The position numbers were made by a program, and so were the translations under genes. A stretch of 64,000 nucleotides of DNA from Balanoglossus misakiensis. Its lineage: Eukaryota; Hemichordata. The stretch covers positions 2,914,001 through 2,978,000 of the forward strand of contig CM082584.2 of NCBI GenBank assembly GCA_040954595.2, written 5' to 3'. Within the stretch, counting starts at the first letter, position 1; each line of letters begins with the position of its first letter. This document shows positions 41,823 through 54,093 of this stretch, piece after piece. The notes below the pieces were generated by a model. It was not told where the DNA came from. It worked only from the letters and a program-made list of their open reading frames with translations, and did no database searches.

Positions 41823-44745
41823 TTAATCTATGCTCAACAGATACATTTTCAGAGAGCTTTTAAATAAATTCCTTGATTGAATTGATTTTATTTGTGTAGG
41901 AATTTCATTCCAATGCTTGGCAATAGAATAGTATAAATTATTTTGAGATGAAGTAAGTTTTACTTTGGGAAGCGTAAACTTATCAGTAGAGGCAAATCTT
42001 GTAGAATATTTGTGTGATACAAATGAAGCATAGCGATCTAGTGAGTGGGCGTAATGCCCTGCCTTTAGATCATACGCAAAAACACAAGTTTGAAATTTAC
42101 AGAGTTTGTAAACATTAAGAATTCCAAGTTGCTGAAAAAGTGGTTCACTATGTGTATTGGGGCTAAAAAATGTTATAAGTCTTACAAGTCTCTTTTGCAA
42201 TTTGAAAATACAATCTAAATAGGTTTTATACGCATTTCCCCATATTTCGATCCAATACATTATATGGGGAAGGATAAGACAATTGCATAATAATAAAATT
42301 ATAGACTTAGGGAGATAATGGCGTACATATGAAATAATACCGATTTTTTGGCTAACCTTCTTAAAAATACTGTTGATGTGAGACTTCCAGGATAATGATG
42401 AGTCAAGAGTAACTCCAAGATAAACAGCAGAAGAAACATTATGTAATGGTAAATCAGAGACATATAAATCCCCCTCAGGCTTAAACTTTGCCTGGGCTGT
42501 TTTGAAAATAACATAGTTTGTTTTGTCAATATTAATAGTAAGTTTATTTGACTTACAGCAGGTCTGTACTTTAGTTAGCTCAACATTCAGAGTGGCAAGA
42601 TCGATTTTGTCCTGCTTATCTGAACAAAATAAATTGGTATCGTCAGCAAATAACCTGAATTGAAAATAGTCTGAGGAACTGCAGATATCATTTATATATA
42701 CTAAAAAAAGAAGTGGACCTAGAATTGATCCCTGTGAAATCCCCCAGGAGATCCTTTTCGCTTTTGAAGTGCAATTATTGACCTTGACATACTGCTGTCG
42801 GTCTTCTATATAAGTCTTAAACCAATTAAGTGTGGATCCCCTAATCCCATAGTGGCATAGCTTAGCTAACAAAATTGTGTGGTTAATCGTATCAAATGCC
42901 TTTTTAAAATCAATAAAGATACCAAAGGTAACAAGACCGTTATCAATGTGCTTTGATATTTCAGTTGTGAGATCTGCTAAAGCTAACTTAGTACTATATT
43001 TCTTACGAAATCCATATTGGCTGTTAGTGAGAATATCAAATTTTTCGAAAAAAGAACACAGTTGCTTATTTACAATAGACTCATACAGCTTACTAAAGAT
43101 TGGCAAGACAGAGATAGGTCTGTAATTTCCTATTTCATGAACACAGCCCTTTTTAAAAATTGGTGTTACTCTTGCCATTTTCAGTTTCTCTGGAAAAATA
43201 CCCTGTGACAAGGAAATATTAACAATATGAGCAAATGGTTCTGTAATATAATCAGCTGCTTCCTTTACAAGTTTTGGATATATTTCATCAAAACCAGCAG
43301 CTTTACAATGGTCTAATAAATTAATTTCTCTGAGTATATCACCAGAATGCACAGGATGCAAAAAGAAAGAATTAAAATGACGAATACCAAGGTAATCATT
43401 GAAATTAGTGCTACAATTGTATTTGTGATGCTAGATTTTGTCCAATGTTGACAAAAAAAGAATTAAAAGCGTCAGCTATATCAATATTTTTAGTAACAAA
43501 ATTCCCAGGGTTTTTGTCATCTTTTATTTTTTGTGGAGCATTAACCTTTGAATTTTTGTTCAGGATTTTATTGATGACTTGCCATTTCTTGTGGTCCTTC
43601 CCAGAGGCTACAGACAATTGCAATTTATCACAAAAATGCTTCTTTTTTGCTCGTCGCATCAGCTTTGTTAACAGGTTGCGATAAAGTTTGTACTCTTGAT
43701 GAATAGATGAGCTTGCAGAATGGCGTTTTGTTTTGGAGAACATCTTATGCTTGTTTTTGATTGAGACCAGAAGTCCTTTTGTGATCCATGGTTTCCGTAA
43801 GCGCTTACGCTGGTTTGAACACCGTTTGACTGGCACGTGTCTTGTTGCCATATCATGAAACAATTTGTAAAAGGTATTATAGGCAACATTCGGATCATCA
43901 GAGTCGTAAACATCCTGCCAAGAAATATTTGCAAAGTCATTTTTATAAGAAACTGGATCAAATGAAGAAAAATCACACTTGAAATCAGTTGTTTCAACAT
44001 TGAATACATGGCGTAAATCCTTAAAGATGGCAAAGATGGGATAATGGTCACTTATATCAGTCTGTACTGTCCCACTTTCAATGAACTGGTCACGAAAATT
44101 TACATGACAATGATCTATTAATGTGGAGGTGTGAGTAGTTATTCTGGTCGGTACATCCATGATTTGATAAAAATTATTACCACTAAGAGTAGCGATATAT
44201 TCATTAAAGACAGTGTTATCGCCATCTATATTTATATTGAAATCCCCAAGTAAAACGCATTTTTTGTTGGTAATGCGTAGATTATCAAGACAATCTGATA
44301 AACTGGTTAAAAATTCCTGAGTAGGTGTATTTGGTCTGCGATATAAGACACCTATGATGACCTTGCTTTTTTCAAGTAGGATTTCAACAAAAGGACATTC
44401 GCAATGTTGGAGAACAACTGAGTCTATTATAGAGTATGATAACGACTCGTGTAAATAGAGACCAACACCTCCTCCTCTGGAAACAGCTCTACATTTATGA
44501 ACAAAGTTGTATGAAGGGAGGTTATATAATGATGCATCAACACCTGGGTCTAGCCATGTTTCACTGAGGGCAATGACAGAAAATTTGCATTTCAATAGCG
44601 ACAGAACAACTGACAAGTCATCAAAGTGACGTCTGATCGATCTATTATTCAAATGAAGAGTTGAAAATGACTGCAGTGTTAGAAGGGAATCGTTTGCATT
44701 AAATTCGTCCAAAGTATAAGACTTACAATTATAGTTATTTTGCAA
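41823..44745 (-). pseudogene. LINE-B ORF2: endonuclease and RT, one frameshift
   Basis: Codons 44745-43411 hold the APE endonuclease: LHLNNRSIRR, ALSETWLDPG, GGGVGLYLHES, LLGDFNINID and SDHYPIFAIF. Codons 43361-41823 hold RT: VTPIFKKGCVHEIGNYRPIS, YGFRKKYST, FIDFKKAFDTINH, SQGSILGPLLF (canonical GVPQGS altered to GISQGS), and the catalytic FADDTNLF. The frames separate at one extra A near 43419: here ATACAATTG, in the older copy at 18.2 kb ATACATTG, where the frame reads through. CR1/Jockey-type. Confidence 0.9.
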
Positions 44746-44827
44746 GAAGTGGTCTGTGGTTTCGCCGATGATGAGTTTGCTTGTACACTATGAGGTGATG
44801 AATAAACAATACTAAGCTTTACCAGTA

Positions 44828-45694
44828 TCACAAAATCTTGTGTAGGTCCTCTTCATTGTTAATTATGATTGGCATTGACCCTTGTTGTTTACGAATATAG
44901 ATACGTCCATTATGAGTCCACAAATAGTTATAGTTCAGAGTTTTACGCCGGTCATTTGCTTTTGCCATGAGAGTACGTTTCTTTTGGGTCAAGTTTTCAT
45001 TGATGTATATGTGATTTCTACCTGCATATCCAAGCTTATCCGAAGTTGTACTTCTTATCTTCCTCGATCTCTGTAAACTTTGTCCCGAGTCTTCCTGCTG
45101 TTGAATTTCACAAGTATTAGCCTGTTTGTTCGGTCTGTCTTCCCAATTCTGTGTGTGACTTCAATCTCTCTCTCTGATATGTCTGGATGGATTTCTTTTA
45201 AGACTTTCATTACAATTTCATCAGTATTTTCATTTGACATCTGCGATATTCCCTGTATTTCTAGGTTTTCTCGCCTGCTATATTGGTTTTGTTCTTCTTG
45301 GTCTTTCTCCAGTATGCTCACTCGTTTCCTCAGATCTTCATTTGCTCTTCTTAGTTCTTTGTTTTCATTTTCAATCTTGCGCATTTGCTCACATGATTCT
45401 TCAAGCATTTTGTTGAAGAAGTCCATAGACGTTGTTATTGACTTCTGTGATTCTTTGATTTCACGGACAGATTCCAGGAGACTTGATAAACAGCTCAGCT
45501 GTTTTGTAATTTCTTGGAGTTGCCTATCCGTAGACTCTAGCACCTCACTGCTCTCGCTATAAACTTGTCCTGTTTTCGGAGGAGTTTTCATTTCGAGTTT
45601 ACGTTTCTTTTTTGCATGCTTTGCATAGCGGCACATCATTTTTGGTAAGGCTAACATACCGTGTTTCACCACAGTCCGCACACGTCTTAGGCAT
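44828..45694 (-). pseudogene. LINE-B ORF1 with two frameshifts
   Basis: From ATG 45694 the first 31 codons give a cysteine-pair motif (CADCGE...CKACKKET). The frame then shifts into a Lys-rich segment and a coiled coil (RKIENENKELRRANEDLRKR), followed by an RRM-like part (YSRRENLEIQGI, EVTHRIGKTDRTNRLILVKF). A second shift near 45060 leads to HIYINENLTQKKRTLMAKA and YLWTHNGRIYIRKQ, the C-terminal module of L1/Jockey-type ORF1 and baculovirus FP-like proteins. The expected role is LINE RNA binding. Two single-base shifts make it a pseudogene unless they are sequence errors. Confidence 0.8.
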
Positions 45695-45749
45695 GGTCGC
45701 TTGCTAAGCGTGTTTTCCGTTGTAACAGGTGCTGGAGATAATATGTAAA

Positions 45750-47308
45750 TGTATTCTACTTTTTATACTGAGAATGGTCTTGGTACTTAAATCGAACTAG
45801 CTATCAATAAGATAACTGTATAACCAAAAACATCAACAATAAAACTCCATTTTCCATAGAACACAAAATCATAAAAAAAAATTGCACAAGCTTCCAAAAG
45901 TAACATATAGTAATACATAGTTTCACTTGATAATGGCCAATTTTTTACAAATGATATTCTCTGTTCATCAAATATATATTTTAAAAAAACAGCATCTATG
46001 CATCAAAATACAGTTTTCTTATTGTGTGTATGACCTGAAAAAAGACCCTCAAGAAGCATGTTTTTACCATTTTAAATTTGGCTTTTGATAAAATTTAACA
46101 TTTGAAAGATTAACAAACAATTTTGTCTGATATGTAGAGCACTTGTCAAAACAGTTTAATTAATATAAAACTTTGTAAAAACTGACTATTTTAGTCCAAG
46201 TCTTTTTATGGGAACATAATTTTTAATCATTTAACAACAAAACCATTCAAAATATCAAGGCTTACTAGAAAATTGTCAAAAAGACTGGAAAAAAGATTGC
46301 TAAATAGCTACAGATTTAACAATTAGTTGAAAACACCTAACTCAGTGTAAGATGTATCATCAGCGGTATTGGTAACAGAAAATTCTGGTACCTCAGTCAA
46401 TTAAAGAATAAAAATAATACTAATATGACCTTATTTGATATGACTTTTGATTAAAAAAGGATAAATTATTTCAAATCAACTCCTAAGATTATCTTTAAAT
46501 CTACCATTTTTGATAGTTTTCGCCTGATGTACAAATTGAACTGTTCAAAGTCGTTTGTTTTCTCCAATTTCTATCCAGATTTTCTTTGTACATAGCAAAA
46601 ACGGAAAGAAGTCTATGATCAATCGCAAATCTTGATGACAATTGTACAGGACAGATTGTAAAGTGTCATGTTTCTCATTTTAAAGATAATTTTGCCCGGA
46701 TGTTAAACATACTAGTGTGAAAGTTTTGGTTTTTACCAACTTCTGTCCACTTTTTCTTGATGAACAGAAAAAATGGAAAAAAAAGCAATGAAAAGTTTCA
46801 ATTTTTTAGAACTTTTGTGTGCTACAGAATATGCAGTAATATTTTGGACAGTTATATTCATTTTATTTCTATTACTCAAATACACTAGCAAGAACATTAA
46901 TATACAAAAGATCATGATTTCAATACCAAACAGTTCCATCATTTCCTCTCTAACAGAATTCTCAAAGCGCAAATGTTGTTTCACTTCACCAGAATCTATT
47001 CAGTCATATAAAAACTGCACTTGATAGACTGTACAAGACTGTCCTACTTGCTTCATCATGGATGCATACTCCAGACAGTGAGGGCGCTAAACATAAACAT
47101 TCGGCACTGCAACCGCAGTTGAAGGATCAACAGAACGCTACATTGTTCGGAATGTGAACGAAGGCACGATAGCAGCCATCACTTTGCTTCGTGAACATTA
47201 CCTATTTCTATGTCCCGTTGAGGTAGTTTCCGTGAAATAACATTCAGAAGAACACACACCAGACGACATATCTTAATACCTAACCATGGCTGTATGCGAA
47301 GCATTCCA
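45750..47308 (+). repeat. sequence S, copy 1 (1559 bp)
   Basis: About 99% identical to 50085-51643, same length after compensating small indels. No ORF of note. It ends CGAAGCATTCCAAT, directly joined to Helentron sequence TTTACAAGTCAAACAG. Interpreted as the downstream part of a tandem duplication, with the Helentron 3' portion, not as an LTR. Confidence 0.92.
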
Positions 47309-48901
47309 ATATTTACAAGTCAAACAGCAAGTAGATACTAAACAAAAAGAATACAATAAAAATGCTGAGGCATTAGATCAAGCAATTGAAGCAGTACAGA
47401 GTACAGCTGTGGATATGTTTGACAACATTGCTCCAAATACAGAACATCAGGAAAGACAAGACTCTGCAGAAGGATGTAGACAAAGTAACACAATGAACAT
47501 ATTTGACCCACAGAATGACAGTCATTCACATTATGACATAGGTCAAGACATTGGTATTGCTGTAAACAATCCTAATATTAATGAACTTCTACACCCACGA
47601 ATGCCTGACACTGAACTTTACCCCTTTTACAGACTCTTAACAAGAAGCAAAAAGAAATATTCTATCATGTAATTCATTGGATTAAAACAAAAACAGATCC
47701 TTTGCATGTATTTGTAACAGGCGGAGCAGGTGTTGGTAAATCTCTTGTTCTGAAATCACTCTATCAAGTACTATTGAAACATCTTTCAAGTCTTCCCGGT
47801 CAAAATCCTGACAATGTATTCATGTTACTCATGGCACCAACAGGCAAGGCGGCATACAATATTAAGGGAAGTACAATTCACTCAGCAGTACAAATTCCTG
47901 CAAGTCAAGGATTTCACTATAGACCATTAACATCAGAAAGACTAAATACTTTGCAAGCAAAATATAGAAATCTGAAAGTCATTTTCATTGATGAAATCTC
48001 CATGGTTGGCAATGGTATGTTCAACTACATCAACCTTAGACTGAAACAAATCATGGCAAATAATCAACTCTTTGGTGGTGTCAGTATAGTTGCATTTGGA
48101 GACCTATATCAATTTAAGCCTGTCTTTGATGGCTGGATATTTCATGACCTTAGGCATGATTATGGACCACTTGCTTTGAATATATGGAAATAACTTTTCC
48201 AAATGTTTGAACTAACAGATATTATGCGCCAAAAAGATTACTTGAATTTTGCATAATTACTGAATCGTGTACGGGAAGGAAAACACACATCAGATGACAT
48301 AAGTATTCTCAAAACTCGGATAGTACAAAGCAATAATGTAAGTCCACCTTATGATGATTCAATAGTTCATCTGTATTGTGAGAACAAACTTGTTGATGAT
48401 CATAATGTGTCAGTGTATGATAGACTCACAGAAACTAAAACAAATGTATTTGCTACTGATACTGTAATTCGGGATGTCTCTGAAACAGTGAAACAAAAAA
48501 CATTAGCCATAGTTACAATGTTAGGCCCTCAAAAGACAATGGGATTAGTATCTCAATTATCTGTTGGAATAAATCAACGAGTTGAACTGTGTATGAATCT
48601 GTGTGTTGATGATGGATTAATAAACGGTACTCCAGGAATAATCAAGTTTATTGATGGACCAGACTTGGATGATGTCACAATTCTATGGATTTTATTTGAT
48701 GATAGCGCTGTTGGCAAGGCACTACGACAAGAAAAACGTCATTTATACCATAGAAAAATAACCAAATCATGGACACCCATTGCACAGATATCACGGCAGT
48801 TCAGAGTAGGAAGACACAGAAATGCTGAAGTTGTTAGAAAACAATTCCCATTAGACCAGCCAGTGGAAAAACTGTCCACTGTTGCCAAGGTGATACTCTG
48901 A
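47309..48901 (+). pseudogene. Helentron helicase, copy 2
   Basis: Starts at the equivalent of 37747 and continues through the helicase without LINE-C. Motifs GGAGVGKS, IFIDEISM and GDLYQFKP are present. Disabled by a lost C near 47625 (CCCCC to CCCC), a TAA at 48191-48193 (GAA in copy 1), a second TAA near 48255, and a lost T near 48846. Downstream it retains the C-terminal helicase motif region that copy 1 lacks (IHYVALSRVTKLAGLHITTL). Confidence 0.9.
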
Positions 48902-49089
48902 ATGATGTGGTTATTGATTTTAGCACTGCTTCAAACAGAAACCAGTGTCATATACACTATGTTGCGCTTAGCAGGGTCACAAAACTGGCTGGTCTTCACA
49001 TAACCACATTACACGAAAATCAAATATCTGTCAGCACTGATGTCACACAAGAAATGCAACGCATGTGATCTCATTCCATGTTACAACTT

Positions 49090-49761
49090 TGTTTGACTTT
49101 TCCCTATGATATACCAAACAAATTTATTATAGCTTATCAAAATGTAAGATCTCTCCATTGCCATTTCCAAGATGTTGTGAATGATTTCAATTTGACATCA
49201 GCTGATGTACTTATTTGCAGTGAATCATGATTACAAAGTGCTGATCAGAATGATGATTACAGAATTCCAGATTTTGAAATTTCCAGACATGATGACAACA
49301 GTAATCAACAAAGAAGACCATACCATGGGCTAGTATTGTACAGCAAAGCTAACACCCTGGAGTCTCTTCCACATTCACACCATTACTTTCACTGTGAATT
49401 TGTCACAGCAGTATACAAAACAACACTTGGCTTACTTCAAGTAGTTGCTATTTACATTCCTCCTTCAACATCAATAGACACCTTACAAAGTGCTCTTCTA
49501 AACCTTAGCGAACAACTGCATGAAAATCTACCAACAGTGCTACTTGGTGATTTCAATGTTGATTTGTTACAACAAACATCTTCAGCAAAGCAATTAATGG
49601 AATTTATGACAAACCAACTCAAGTACAAACAACTTATTCAAGAACCAACAACAAACTATGGATCTTGCCTTGATCATATTTATACGAATATTCAGTCAAC
49701 ACAAGTTGGTGTACTTGAATCATACTACAGTGACCACAAACCAATATGGCTAGCAGTGTAA
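49090..49761 (+). pseudogene. Helentron APE-type endonuclease domain
   Basis: Continues in the helicase frame after a TGA at about 49069. Motifs: IAYQNVRSLHCHFQDV, ADVLICSES, LVLYSKANTL, VVAIYIPPST, LLGDFNVDLL, LDHIYTNIQ and the terminal YSDHKPIWLAV. A TGA at 49228-49230 sits where a Trp is usual (SESW). This is the exonuclease-endonuclease-phosphatase fold that Helentrons carry at the C terminus. The domain is otherwise complete, about 220 residues. The first copy lost this part to LINE-B. Confidence 0.88.
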
Positions 49762-50084
49762 AAAAATTATTACAACAATCACTAGTGATTACTATTAGAT
49801 CTCTGTACTCAATTATGAAGTCATGTCAAGCACAAAACAATGCAAAAGATAAAGTTCAAATGGGCTTTTAAATGCTATTAAACATTAAAAATCACTTTGT
49901 CAATTATGCCCTGTTAGTGCTGTTAGTGTCATTTCAAATTTACCTCCGTTTCTTTGATATCTCTATACCAAATCTTAAATCTTGAATTCCACATGCAAAT
50001 TAAAAACTGATAACTCACTAAATATTAAACCCCCTCATTCGACCATAATTTCACAGCTTTATATCTAGCTATTCTCTCGGAAAA
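49762..50084 (+). other. Helentron 3' non-coding region
   Basis: AT-rich sequence after the endonuclease stop; no clear terminal hairpin or CTRR end recognised, so the Helentron 3' terminus may lie here or within sequence S. Confidence 0.45.
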
Positions 50085-51643
50085 TGTATTCTACTTTTTA
50101 TACTGAGAATGGTCTTGGTACTTAAATCGAACTAGCTATCAATAAGATAACTGTATAACCAAAAACATCAACAATAAAACTCCATTTTCCATAGAACACA
50201 AAATCATAAAAAATTTTGCACAAGCTTCCAAAAGTAACATATGGTAATACATAGTTTCACTTGATAATGGCCAATTTTTTACAAATGATATTCTCTGTTC
50301 ATCAAATATATATTTAAAAAAAACAGCATCTATGCATCAAAATACAGTTTTCTTATTGTGTGTATGACCTGAAAAAAGACCCTCAAGAAGCATGTTTTTA
50401 CCATTTTAAATTTGGCTTTTGAAAAAATTTAACATTTGAAAGATTAACAGACAATTTTGTCTGATATGTAGAGCACTTGTCAAAACAGTTTAATTAATAT
50501 AAAACTTTGTAAAAACTGACTATTTTAATCCAAGTCTTTTTATGGGAACATAATTTTTAATCATTTAACAACAAAACCATTCAAAATATCAAGGCTTACT
50601 AGAAAATTGTCAAAAAGACTGGAACAAAGATTGCTAAATAGCTACAGATTTAACAATTAGTTGAAAACACCTAACTCAGTGTAAGATGTATCATCAGCGG
50701 TATTGGTAACAGAAAATTCTGGTACCTCAGTCAATTAAAGAATAAAAATAATACTAATATGACCTTATTTGATATGACTTTTGATTAAAAAAGGATAAAT
50801 TATTTCAAATCAACTCCTAAGATTATCTTTAAATCTACCATTTTTGATAGTTTTCGCCTGATGTACAAATTGAACTGTTCAAAGTCGTTTGTTTTCGCCA
50901 ATTTCTATCTAGATTTTCTTTGTACATAGCAAAAACGGAAAGAAGTCTATGATCAATCGCAAATATTGATGACAATTGTACAGGACAGATTGTAAAGTGT
51001 CATGTTTCTCATTTTAAAGATAATTTTGCCCGGATGTTAAACATACTAGTGTGAAAGTTTTGGTTTTTACCAACTTCTGTCCACTTTTTCTTGATGAACA
51101 GAAAAAATGGAAAAAAAGCAATGAAAAGTTTCAATTTTTTAGAACTTTTGTGTGCTACAGAATATGCAGTAATATTTTGGACAGTTATATTCATTTTATT
51201 TATATTACTCAAATACACTAGCAAGAACATTAATATACAAAAGATCATGATTTCAATACCAAACAGTTCCATCATTTCCTCTCTAACAGAATTCTCAAAG
51301 CGCAAATGTTGTTTCACTTCACCAGAATCTATTCAGTCATATAAAAACTGCACTTGATAGACTGTACAAGACTGTCCTACTTGCTTCATCATGGATGCAT
51401 ACTCCAGACAGTGAGGGCGCTAAACATAAACATTCGGCACTGCAACCGCAGTTGAAGGATCAACAGAACGCTACATATTGTTCGGAATGTGAACGAAGGC
51501 ACGATAGCAGCCATCACTTTGCTTCGTGAACATTACCTATTTCTATGTCCCGTTGAGGTAGTTTCCGTGAAATAACATTCAGAAGAACACACACCAGACG
51601 ACATATCTTAATACCTAACCATGGATGTATGCGAAGCATTCCA
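50085..51643 (+). repeat. sequence S, copy 2 (1559 bp)
   Basis: Second copy of 45750-47308. I count about 17 differences including three small indels. Contains short diverged internal repeats (TTTTTGTACATAGCAAAAAC-type) but no coding signal. After CGAAGCATTCCAAT the sequence continues into unrelated GAAAGTGTCAAAAATAG. Confidence 0.92.
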
Positions 51644-53540
51644 ATGAAAGTGTCAAAAATAGAACTAAGATGGCTACTAATGTTTTGAAAACAAAAATAG
51701 AATATTATGCTAAGAAAAAAAGACATTTCCGGTAACCCGACGTACTTCAAACCCCTGACCACTAACTTTCTTTTCGCTGCTGTCAACTCAAAACGATATG
51801 TCGCTGGTTTCCGGATACATTTTTTTTAGAATCAACTCACAGTTTTTAACTCTATTATAAACTCAGGTCGAATTGTGGACGATAAAGGGGAATTTCGATG
51901 ACATCCTAACACAGTTTGCCAGGAATAGGACAACCAACTTGCGCGTGCTCACACGGCGCCTGCTACAACTCTCTCTTGATAACGCGACAAATGTTGCAAG
52001 TTGTGGCTGGCTGACTTCAGTGTGATGAGCGAATTTTGATTTCATTCCACAAAATAATGTGATTTTACATTACTTTTTATCGGTCTTGGTCTATTCAAAC
52101 ATCATTTTTCGTGTATTTCTCGATCTTTGCCGTGAAGAGAAAACTGTAGTGGGCGTCTCTCGGCACACGTTCTAAAATTATCTATTCTCACATGTGAAAA
52201 TACTCTGTCTTAATCTTCGCTCTGAGAACAATACAGCAATAGCGCAGTGGCATACAGGCGTTGCATGTATGATAAGCTCCTCTTTTCCAATCGCAAACAT
52301 GTTTCCGTGGTGTAATTTATCGCATACTCCTTTGATTTAGAATAATATGAACAAAACAAATCTAATTCGCCTAACCTATTTCTGAACCGCGTGTAACATA
52401 AAAAAACGTTTGGCGTAAACGACCAGCCTCCACTACAAACGAAACATAAATTTCAATATAAAACGACTAAAGCCATAATTTCTACAAGTTGTTGTTGTTG
52501 TTGTCACCCTTTCTCACTGTTCGTTCAAATTCTCTAAAATGTGAAACTCATGCTTCCATTTCTGTATTCATTTAAATTTTGAAAGTAGTAGGCCAACTGG
52601 AAAATTTACCGGACAAAAAGTAGACATTCATTAAAAGTCGTTTTCGAACAAGCTTTGTTTTTGTAACTAAAACTACAAAGTTATAGCTTCGCGCAGTAAA
52701 TCTGTCTTTGAATTGTTACTATTGAAGCCCAGTTCATTATCATAAAGTTTCGATTATAAGTTTAGTGTGAAATAAGATGTTTTTCATTCTGCCTGCTGGT
52801 GTAGAATCTACAAAGTCGGACTTATAATCACAGGATACATCAAATTTCAACGTTTTATTGCCGTTTTTGTACATAGTCTGATGGTACAGTTTTGACCCAA
52901 CGAACACCGTGTTTATAAATTACAAACATTTTAACGATACATTTTGATACTTTTGTTTGATTAGCGGTTAAAAATTTCTATGGGCGGTATGTCTTCGACT
53001 TCCTTTATTTTGTGTGTTTTGTTCCAAAAAAACGTCAGTGTTTGCGTATCATGTTGCACAGGTGCCCGTACGGCGCCCGCTACGACGGCTCTGCGTAGTT
53101 TCATGAAATCTTGAAAAATGATATCGAACATTTCATCAAATATTCAGCGGGAAAAATAATACCTATCAAACTTTACATTATACTATACATAACGATGGTG
53201 AAGATTTTTCAACACTAGTACAACGCCTCAACTTGCGTACGCATCTGCAAATGAAAAGTGACCAAAACACTGATTCTCGGTTAAAGTTTCAACACAATTA
53301 ACGAGAATACTCTGCATGGTTCAGATCGAATACCTTTTCATTCTAATAGGATCCTGCTCACCTAATTGTGTATGCATTTCGATTTTGAATTGTCATTGGC
53401 CCATCTTCAAACTTGCAACATTTTTGGAAACTACACTTGGACACACCCACTCCCTTGCTCACTTTTACGTTCGATCTCTTCTTTCCCATACCTGCCATTG
53501 GTTCGGACTTTGCAGGCTCAGAATCCACTGAATATTCATG
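51644..53540. other. no gene recognised
   Basis: Unique-looking sequence upstream of the OB-fold gene. No domain or repeat recognised; a GTTGTTGTTGTTGT run lies near 52490. Confidence 0.5.
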
Positions 53541-53545
53541 AGCAG

Positions 53546-53553
53546 TATATAAA
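53546..53553 (+). promoter_or_regulatory. TATA box (TATATAAA) of the OB-fold gene
   Basis: TATATAAA about 30 bases upstream of a likely transcription start near 53578, followed by a 5'UTR exon with a GTGAGT donor. The spacing and consensus fit a core promoter. Confidence 0.6.
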
Positions 53554-53577
53554 CCCACCCTCGTGCTCTGGCGTGGG

Positions 53578-53748
53578 TCATTTTTACGGAAACCTGCTAG
53601 GAGAAAAGTTTCTGTCCTGTGCGTCTCAGTGACGTATACTTGGAAAAAAAGTGTCCGCCATCCAGAAGTGCGTCTCAGTAACGTGTACTGAAAAAGTGTC
53701 CGACACCCAGAAGTGCCTGTCGTCCACAAGGAATCATTAAATAAGCAA
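53578..53748 (+). other. 5'UTR exon with a 48-bp tandem duplication
   Basis: Donor CAA|GTGAGT at 53749. The exon holds two units starting GTGCGTCTCAGT (53619 and 53668), each containing AAAGTGTCCG and CCAGAA. The acceptor CACTTGTTCACAG at 54069 leads to the coding exon. Confidence 0.5.
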
Positions 53749-54093
53749 GTGAGTAAAGTTTTTTCCTATTTGTATGGTAATACTAAAAGGAATGCCTTTG
53801 CGTTATTGCGAAACCATGTCGCAGCATTTCATATTTTATTCAGGACAAGATTGCATGACAACCGTTTCACCAGTTTTGCCTGAATACGTTACCAGTCGGT
53901 ATTATGATTTATTATCATAGACATATCAATGTGTACAAAAATCATTCGTCTAGCGTTCGACGCAATCATCATTAACACAATCACAGCTCTCAGGAGAAAT
54001 TGTCTAACTTCGCTGCAACTGTCTACTGTTTTCATGAACTCATAAATACCATTATCCACTTGTTCACAGGTTGCATCAGATCCCAGTCTGAAA

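Larger units (their letters stand above)
41752..45749 (-). mobile_element. LINE-B, near full-length
   Basis: ORF1 then ORF2 on the minus strand. Its left edge meets Helentron sequence at GTTGCCAA (41751); its right edge meets sequence S at 45750. Comparison with the second Helentron copy shows that the 1.19 kb between those points (48892-50084 there) is missing here, so insertion came with, or was followed by, a deletion. No target duplication and no microsatellite tail were found, and the precise 3' end is uncertain. A decayed relative lies at 17.1-18.4 kb. Confidence 0.85.

Noticed and set aside
46733-51357. small hydrophobic frames in both copies of S
   Set aside because: Overlapping frames on both strands in AT-rich sequence; conserved only because the two copies are a recent duplication.
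45750-51643. LTR retrotransposon with 1559-bp LTRs (TG...CCA ends)
   Set aside because: Internal part is a Helentron fragment; no primer site, purine tract or target duplication. Tandem duplication explains it better.
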